Below are positions 57,362-64,000 of a stretch of DNA of 64,000 nt, in pieces (the first letter of the stretch is position 1; each line of letters starts with the position of its first letter). Under the pieces are notes generated by a model. That model did no database searches. It worked only from the letters and a program-made list of their open reading frames with translations, and had not been told where the DNA came from. The stretch comes from Lasiodiplodia sp. COLG20 (taxonomy: Eukaryota; Ascomycota; Dothideomycetes; Botryosphaeriales; Botryosphaeriaceae): the NCBI GenBank assembly GCA_009801085.1, contig VNWV01000011.1, forward strand, positions 1 to 64,000, in the 5' to 3' direction. The position numbers and the translations under genes are program-made.

Positions 57362-59308
57362 TCATAAGAATTCCATCCAATGAGCTCCACTAATTTCCCA
57401 AACATTGTCATCATCACTTGGATGCGTGACTTGGCTTGCTGAAGCCAACTGCGCAAGTCCAATGTCTAAGCTGCCAGTAGCGTCTTCGTCCCAGCCTTCC
57501 ACGGAAAGATAGTAGCACATGTCACCCATAGTGTCCTTTATCAACCTTGTTAGTTGATCCTTCACAATATCAACTGTATGTTCGTCTCGATTCGAGCCGC
57601 TGATGGAAGCAAAGGAGCATGCAGCATCCATGAAGCGGCGCATAATCTCGGCGGCGCGGTGCGCTTGGCGCCATTGCTCATCAAAAGCAGAGAGAATCTC
57701 GACACAGAGGGTGATCTCCTTCCAGGCTGGAAACGAAGATGATTCTCCAGCTCTGGTGTAGCACTCAATGAATACGACACAGATAGGGAGCATACGGCAG
57801 AGAGTGACGCGGTTCAAAGGGAGTTGCGCTTGTTGTAGCAACACGGAATTGCATTGCAGGAACTTCTGGGTGAAGCAAAGAAGCTCGGCGTGATCAGAGC
57901 TCATATTGGACGCGCAAGGGTAATAAATCAGAATAAGGAGGTGGTAATAGCGCGCATTCAGCCAACAAAGAGAGTCGTGAATTGGCACATTATCCGGGTC
58001 GGGCGGGCAGATCAAACAGCCAGCGCTGTACCAATTTTCCACTTGCAAACGCAACCGTGATGATAGTGCATTTCTATCAAGTGGGGGCAGAGCGTGTGTG
58101 TTGCTAGACGGTGGTTGGTGGATAGTAGACAGAATGTCATACTCAATCTGGCGAAGTTGGACAGCATGACGGTTAACCTGCAGGCTCAAGGCGAACGTTG
58201 TGCGATCACAAGATGCGAACTCATCAACGGTCAAGCTAGGGAGAGGTATGTTTGTATGCCTTGTATCCAGGAAGCAGAGTCGTCCGACTGATACAGCCAC
58301 GATGCGGTCAAGGGTATATACACTCCAGTAGAGGCGGTGGCGTAATTCTGCAGCAACAGGAGACGCTTTCTCGAGGGTTTTGTTTCTGCGAGAGAGTCCG
58401 AGGAAGTGTGCTTGGCGTGCAATAACGGCGAGAAGGGAGCAGGTGGCCGGAGCATTGGGATCGAACAAGGAATACAAGGCGAGCAGCATGAGAGTCTGCA
58501 ACGAGTCGAAAGATTCATTCGCCAGACAGTTTTCAACGATGACAGCGTAGGACACGTCGAAACTTGTCATGGAATGCTTGGGGAGCCGACCGGCGCGCTC
58601 CAGGGTGGTGCAGCCGATGGCCATTACCAAATACAGCGTCGTGGAGGCACGATCGGCCATAAGTCGTGTCCGGTCGATGAAGGGATATGCTCGGTTGACG
58701 TGGTGGAAATAGGCGTCGACAAGGTCGACCATGCTTGATTCCAGATCAGGTAATCTTTGCTCATTGCCCGGTGGTTCATTGGCTTCATCATCGTTTTCAT
58801 CTCCAACACGATCAGATTGGCCAGTTTCCGGCGCGGGTGTGATATGGCTGTGATTGGAGATTTCAGAGCCGGTTGGCAAAGACTGAATCTCGGGCACTTC
58901 TTGGGCGATATAAGCGTGCAACCAGCGAATCCTATCCTGGAGTGGGGAAGTAACGTCGACGGATAACGAGCAATCTGTGCCGGCCCTTGCGCACAACTCG
59001 CACTGCGGTCGCGTTCTGCTACACCTTTTCTTCAGCTGCCGGCATCGCATGCATGTGGGCACCGTCTTTTCAACCGGCTGTGTGCTGCTGACCGTTGACC
59101 CAAGCTTGCCCACCCGGAATTGGTGCATCGACATGTCGGCGATGATGGTAGTTGGATGCACTGCGCAGCTGCACTCAAAGGTGGGGATGGCGACATCGCG
59201 CGACCCCATCGCGATTGTCGGGCCCCACTTTCCTATCGCAGATGGCCACAATGACGCCATCCCTCGCAGAGTCGGAGCATCTCCGACAGGAATTTCCTCG
59301 TTCGGCAA
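57362..59308 (-). CDS. Zn2Cys6 transcription factor with fungal_trans domain, up to 648 aa
   Basis: Single exon. The zinc cluster CX2CX6CX6CX2CX6C is CMRCRQLKKRCSRTR followed by PQCELCARAGTDC (Cys86, 89, 96, 103, 106, 113 from the first ATG). The fungal-specific regulatory domain begins near YFHHVNRAYPFIDR and includes HFLGLSRRN and RLYWSVYTLDRIVAVSVGR. Zinc clusters usually sit near the N-terminus, so the ATG at 59134 (cluster from residue 28) may be the true start, leaving a 243-bp promoter before the divergent oxoprolinase gene instead of 69 bp. It lies between the transporter and the oxoprolinase, whose expression it probably controls. The inducer is unknown. Confidence 0.9.
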   Translation of the reverse strand: MPNEEIPVGDAPTLRGMASLWPSAIGKWGPTIAMGSRDVAIPTFECSCAVHPTTIIADMSMHQFRVGKLGSTVSSTQPVEKTVPTCMRCRQLKKRCSRTRPQCELCARAGTDCSLSVDVTSPLQDRIRWLHAYIAQEVPEIQSLPTGSEISNHSHITPAPETGQSDRVGDENDDEANEPPGNEQRLPDLESSMVDLVDAYFHHVNRAYPFIDRTRLMADRASTTLYLVMAIGCTTLERAGRLPKHSMTSFDVSYAVIVENCLANESFDSLQTLMLLALYSLFDPNAPATCSLLAVIARQAHFLGLSRRNKTLEKASPVAAELRHRLYWSVYTLDRIVAVSVGRLCFLDTRHTNIPLPSLTVDEFASCDRTTFALSLQVNRHAVQLRQIEYDILSTIHQPPSSNTHALPPLDRNALSSRLRLQVENWYSAGCLICPPDPDNVPIHDSLCWLNARYYHLLILIYYPCASNMSSDHAELLCFTQKFLQCNSVLLQQAQLPLNRVTLCRMLPICVVFIECYTRAGESSSFPAWKEITLCVEILSAFDEQWRQAHRAAEIMRRFMDAACSFASISGSNRDEHTVDIVKDQLTRLIKDTMGDMCYYLSVEGWDEDATGSLDIGLAQLASASQVTHPSDDDNVWEISGAHWMEFL

Positions 59309-59377
59309 GCGTGCCTCACTATATCAGTGCCGGAAACACTGTCTTTCTGCCGCTGGTTGTAAGTCTCACTGACAACA
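59309..59377. promoter_or_regulatory. Divergent promoter, Zn2Cys6 regulator / 5-oxoprolinase
   Basis: This is the minimum space between the two start codons; it becomes 59135-59377 if the regulator starts at 59134. I did not identify specific binding sites. Confidence 0.35.
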
Positions 59378-62300
59378 ATGAAGCCAGACATCAATATTGC
59401 CATAGGTATTTTCAGCATTCTTTGTCCGACCAAGTTACTGAGACTATTTACAGACCGCGGTGGTACATTCTGCGATGTCATTGCCTCGAGCGATGGCCGA
59501 AATAGCTTGATCTTCAAGCTGCTCTCGGTGGATCCGCAGAACTATCGAGACGCTCCCACTGAAGCCATTCGCCGAGTCTTGGAAACCTTTGAGGGCTGCA
59601 CCATCCCACGTGGAGAACTCTTGGATGGCTCTCGCATCGGTATGTTTTCAGGTCCTCGCCGTTCGGCACTGCCGTGCTGATAGTCCAGCTTCTTGTCGCA
59701 TCGGCACCACCGTTGCAACAAATGCTCTTCTGGAACAAAAGGGCGAGAGGTTCGCTCTGGCGACTACCAAAGGTTTGAACCATGTCCCCTTCCTACGCTT
59801 TGGCTGACTGATGGAAGGTTTCCGCGATATTTGCGTCATTGGAGATCAGACCCGTCCGAAGCTTTTCGCATTAAATGTCAAAAAAGCAGAAGCTCTGCAT
59901 CATGACGTTGTTGAGATAGACGAGAGAGTGACCGTTGAGGATTATGATCTGAATCCGCTCCCCATGGATAAAGATGTCGAGCTTGTCGACCCGGACTTGG
60001 TTCGTACCGAGAGTGGCGAGATAGTCCGCATCCTCAAGCGCATCGATGAGGACCGGGTCCGGACGCAGCTCCGCGCCTTGAGAGAAAAGGGCTACACGTC
60101 GCTTGCCATTTCTCTCATGCACTCTTACCTCTTTCCCCATCACGAGAAGATTGTCGCTGCGTTGGCGCGGGAAGAAGGTTTCAGATACGTCACCACTTCG
60201 TTCGAAACCTATCCCACCATCAAATATCTACACCGAAGTACTTCGGTGTGCTCAGAGGCATACCTTTACCCAATCGTCCGCAATTACGTACAGGACTTCC
60301 AGGCCGGATTCAAGGTCCCTCCTCTGCGCGTAGATTTCATGTGCTCCGACGGAGGCTTGAAGCAAGCAGACAAATACAAAGGCAACGAGGCTCTCCTCAG
60401 TGGCCCGGCTGGTGGTGTTGTCGGCGCTGCTCATACCTGCTTTGATTTTACCGAGGGGACTCCGGTGATTGGCTTCGACATGGTAATCGCATACAACCTC
60501 CATTCTATCACTAAACTAATGTGAGCCAGGGCGGTACTAGTACAGACGTCTCTCGCTACGACGGCAAGTACGACCACGTCTCTGAGGCCAATATAGCAGG
60601 GAGAGTTATTCGAGCTCCGATGTTGAACATCGCAACCGTAGCTGCTGGGGGTGGCTCCATTCTCCATGCTCGCAATGGCTTGCTGACTGTGGGACCAGAG
60701 GCAAGCTTCACACCCTTTTCTTTGATCTAGTGCTGATAATCTCTAGAGTGCTGGTGCCAACCCAGGGCCAGCTTGCTACAGAAAGGGGGGCCCGTTAACC
60801 GTCACCGACGCAAACTTATTTCTGGGCCGTCTTGTTCCCTCCTCCTTTCCTGCAATATTTGGAAAGGGAGCCGACCAACCTTTGGATGCTGATATTGTGA
60901 AGGAAAAGTTTCAAGATCTCACCATATCCCTCAATAAGCAGTCCTCGAAGCAATATACTGCCGAAGAGGTTGCACTGGGCTTTCTTCGAGTTGCTAATAC
61001 GACCATGAGCCGACCGATCCGAAACATTACTGGTAAGCGGCATATTTATTTCCCTCAGAGCGCGCTATTTACAGTCAGGAACTGACATCTTCAAGAGGCC
61101 CGTGGATTTGCACCTGATCGACACAATCTCTGCAGCTTCGGTGGAGCTGGTGGCCGTAAGTTTGCTTCGTGACTTCGTGTATTGAAGAGCTACCAACGGA
61201 ACAGAGCATGCATGTGCAATCGCGGAGAACCTGGGAATCAAGCGAGTCCTCATTCACAAGCACTCATCGTTGCTTTCTGCTTATGGAATCGCGCATGCTC
61301 AACTACAGTACGAGATTGTCGAGCCTTTCGTTGGCAGCTTCAAAGAATCGCTTCACATTCCTATTGACGCTAAGTTTGAAGCGCTAAAGGTAAAAGTCCG
61401 AGAAGAGCTGCTATCGCAGGGAACTTTGGAATCTTCAATCACGTTTGACAAATCTTTGAGTATGCGATATTTCGGCACGGATACCAACATCTCGATTCCC
61501 GAACCAGATGATGCAAACTATGTCAAAGCTTTTGAAACTGCCCACCTTCGAGAATTTGCCTTTCAGCTATCACGCGAAATCGTTGTCGAGGCGATTACGG
61601 TGCGAGGGATCGGCAGCTCGGGAGATGCATCACGCCGGGAGACCCCTTTTACCGAACTCGGTCGTGCGAAGCGACATGGAGTCCAACTCAAAGCGGCAAC
61701 CATGCAAAAAGTGTTTATCGACGGTTCTTGGGTCAATGCCCCCGTTCATCGGTTGACTGATGATCTTCAAGGCGGCATAGCAGAGGTAGATATAACAGCA
61801 GCTAAATAGGGACTAACAATGCTGACGTACGCCACAGGGCCCAGCACTCGTGATTGACGATACTCAGACGATCTTCGTGGAATCGAAATACCGTGCTTAT
61901 TTTCTGTCGAACTACGTCGTTCTCGAGAAGGAGAATTTCGAACCGGAGGCACAGACCTTATCCTTGGATCAAGTCGATCCCATTCATCTATCAGTGTTCT
62001 CTCATCGCTTCATGTCGATAGCCGAGCAAATGGGCAACACACTACAGAGAACCTCCATCTCTACCAGTATCAGGGAACGATTGGACTTCTCCTGTGCCAT
62101 CTTTTCTCCTGAAGGCGACCTTGTTGCAAATGCACCACACATACCAATCCACCTGGGCAGCATGCAGTTTGCCATCAAGTACCAGCACCGTTTGTGGCAT
62201 GGAAAGCTGGAATCCGGCGACGTACTTTTGACGAACCACCCCGAAGCCGGGGGCACGCATCTCCCGGATCTTACGGTTGTCACGCCTGTATTCACCAGCG

Positions 62301-63580
62301 ATGGTCAGCTCGCATTCTATGTTGCTTCTCGCGGCCACCATACCGACATCGGGGGCAAGGGCATTACTTCGATGATGCCGGATTCGAGAGAGCTCTGGGA
62401 AGAGGGGCTCAACGTCAAGTCCATGAAAATTGTGAGTAATGGCGAGTTCCTCGAAAACGATGTCCGCAGTGCCTTTGAGCGCGCCGGTTCCTTTCCTGGA
62501 TGCAGTCCCACCCGGCGAATACAAGACAATATATCAGATCTGAAGGCGATGATATCGTCCAACCAGCGAGGCATCGTTCTCCTGCGGAAGCTCTGCGACG
62601 AGTTCACGCTCCCGGTAGTCCACACGTACATGGCCGGCATCCAGGCCAACGCCGAGGCAGCCGTGCGAGCCTTCCTGATCCAGGTCGCGCGGGAGCACCC
62701 GGACGGGCTCAAGGCCGTGGACTGGTTCGACGACGGCACCCCCGTCGCGGTGACCATCACGATCGACGAGAAGACGGGCGACGCCGTCTACGACTTCGCC
62801 GGCACGGGGCCGCAGGTCTGGGGCAACTACAACTGCCCCGTCTCCATCACCCACTCTGCCGTCATCTACACGCTGCGGTGCCTGATCGACCTGGACATCC
62901 CGCTAAACGAAGGCTGCCTAAAGCCCGTCGACATCAGGATCCCCAAGGGCTCGATCCTGCGCCCAGGCCCCAACGCCGCCATCTGCGGCAGCACGCCCGC
63001 CAGCCAGCGCATCATCGACGTCATCTTGCGGGCGTACGGCCGCGTCGCGGCGTTCCAGGGCTGCGCCAACAGCTTCGGGTGGGGCATGGGCGGCCGCGAT
63101 CTCGTCGACGGCAGCATCGCGCCGGGTTGGAACTACGGCGAGAGTCTGGGAGGCGGCACCGGGGCGGGGCCCGCGTGGCACGGCGAGCACGTCGCGCAGT
63201 GCCATTCTACAAACACGAAGAACACCGATCCTGAGGTCATCGAGAAGCGCACGCCCGTCGTCGTGCGGAGGTACGCCATCAATCACGGCACGGGAGGACG
63301 TGGACGCTTCAACGGGGGCGATGGCTGTGTGAGGGAAATTGAAGCAAGGACGACGCTCAAGTTTAGTATCCTGAGCGACCGACGTGTTTACAGGCCGTAT
63401 GGTCTCGATGGCGGTGAGCCTGGGAGTGTTGGTAGGAATTTTGCGTTCAAGTGGAATGAGGACCACACGGCGCTGGACAAAATCAATGTCGGCGGGGAAG
63501 CAGCCTTAATCTTGAACGCTGGGGAGATTATGCAGATCAACACACCTGGCGGAGGTGGATGGGGTACACGAAGCGAATAA
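59378..63580 (+). CDS. OXP1: 5-oxoprolinase (ATP-hydrolysing), 1267 aa
   Basis: Nine exons: 59378-59405, 59454-59639, 59689-59772, 59818-60482, 60530-60700, 60747-61032, 61096-61155, 61205-61785 and 61838-63580; introns 45-63 bp. The enzyme hydrolyses 5-oxo-L-proline to L-glutamate with ATP (EC 3.5.2.9), the last step of the gamma-glutamyl cycle. The HyuA half starts [15 protein letters not shown], with [34 protein letters not shown], the DFMCSDGGL and [13 protein letters not shown] blocks, [13 protein letters not shown] and [13 protein letters not shown]. The HyuB half begins near residue 730 ([16 protein letters not shown]) and contains [16 protein letters not shown] and GGGGWGT at the end. 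All introns are confirmed by these motifs; intron 5 (60701-60746) uses a GC donor. The length matches eukaryotic oxoprolinases (about 1290 aa). Hydantoinase is the alternative, but the fused A-B form and the DxRGGTF motif favour oxoprolinase. Confidence 0.95.
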
Positions 63581-63671
63581 TATTGCATTATGAAGAATAA
63601 AACATGGGGAAATTAGGTGATTTCCCCATAACACATTACTCAAACAACTTATCATACAATGTCCCACGCTA

Positions 63672-64000
63672 TTACTTGGCACCAAAAGCCCGCAAGGATA
63701 CCATCGTCTCGTCCTTGTTTGCGGAAAGAGTCTCCGCCACTTGCAGCATGGACTCTCCAGCAGAAGTTCGCCGGTTTGGGTCAGCGCCCGCGCAGATCAG
63801 ATACTCAACCATCTTGTAGTCGCCTCTGCGAACTGCGTTCCACAAAGGCGTGCCACTAAACGGAGGCTCGAGAGTGTCAGTGTCCGGGTGAGCGCCTTTT
63901 TCGATGAGCCGAGTAACGGCTTCAAACTTTCCGTTGCTTGCTGCGCGCGGGAGCAGCTGAAGCTCCTTCTCCCAAGAAAATGGCTCGGCGCCGTATCTGG
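63672..64000 (-). CDS. Ankyrin-repeat protein, C-terminal part (gene runs off the window)
   Basis: The minus strand has an uninterrupted frame from the window edge to the stop at 63672-63674. It reads as ankyrin units: LQLLPRAASNGKFEAVTRL with IEKGAHPDTD, then FSGTPLWNAVRRGDYKMVEY with LICAGADPNRR, each with the G-x-TPLxxA / GA-DPN pattern, and ends in SLRAFGAK. Only about the last 108 residues lie in the window. The full architecture, and hence the role, cannot be judged. It is convergent with the 5-oxoprolinase gene, 91 bp apart. Confidence 0.85.
   Translation of the reverse strand, partial: RYGAEPFSWEKELQLLPRAASNGKFEAVTRLIEKGAHPDTDTLEPPFSGTPLWNAVRRGDYKMVEYLICAGADPNRRTSAGESMLQVAETLSANKDETMVSLRAFGAK

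Overview
The window is chromosomal DNA of a filamentous ascomycete (Pezizomycotina; probably a plant-associated Dothideomycete, though that rank is an inference). The evidence is short spliceosomal introns of about 45-95 bp with GTAAGT-like donors and CTAAC/CTGAC branch points, a dispersed 5S rRNA gene, RIP-type C-to-T/G-to-A decay of a Tc1/mariner transposon, and fungus-restricted families (Zn2Cys6 regulators, SAT4/PTH11-like rhodopsins, DUF3433 and DUF6536 membrane proteins, a NACHT-TPR receptor-like protein). All multi-exon models were built by hand: each join keeps frame and restores a conserved family motif or a plausible continuation.

Layout. 0-1.2 kb: RIP-killed mariner transposase. 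1.9-8.7 kb (-): 2204-aa NACHT/TPR (NLR-like) protein with a non-canonical Walker A. 11.7-15.5 kb (-): DUF3433-type membrane protein. 17-21.7 kb: arylsulfatase (-) and sugar-porter MFS (+), divergent across one 810-bp region. 22.5-23.1 kb: frameshifted phosphotransferase pseudogene; 24.3-24.5 kb: a MITE-like element. 25.3-26.4 kb: secreted pectin methylesterase. 29.6-31 kb: rhodopsin-like 7TM protein. 31.5-36.5 kb: three small secreted cysteine-containing proteins, each with a TATA-like box about 90-110 bp upstream of the ATG. 37.4-39.7 kb: ornithine cyclodeaminase/mu-crystallin protein and D-amino-acid oxidase, tail to tail. 41.2-43.1 kb (-): T5orf172 (GIY-YIG-like) protein with duplicated Cys/His modules. 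44.3-48.6 kb: Zn2Cys6 regulator (-) and DHA14-type drug/toxin efflux MFS (+) sharing a 271-bp promoter with CGG triplets. 48.9-49.6 kb (-): expansin-like protein. 51.1 kb (-): 5S rRNA. 52.3-54.8 kb: DUF6536 membrane protein. 55.6-63.6 kb: allantoate/pantothenate-type transporter, Zn2Cys6 regulator and complete 5-oxoprolinase, a probable catabolic cluster. 63.7 kb to the end (-): C-terminus of an ankyrin-repeat protein.

Together the genes suggest a plant-interacting lifestyle (pectinesterase, expansin-like protein, sulfatase, secreted small proteins) with several local nitrogen or sulfur scavenging modules: sulfatase plus sugar porter, D-amino-acid oxidase plus a ketimine-reductase-like enzyme, and the 5-oxoproline cluster. 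I see no CRISPR array, prokaryotic operon or secondary-metabolite backbone gene. Gene-poor stretches (8.7-11.7, 21.7-25.3, 26.4-29.6, 34-36, 49.6-52.3 kb) hold only repeats, relics or nothing recognisable.
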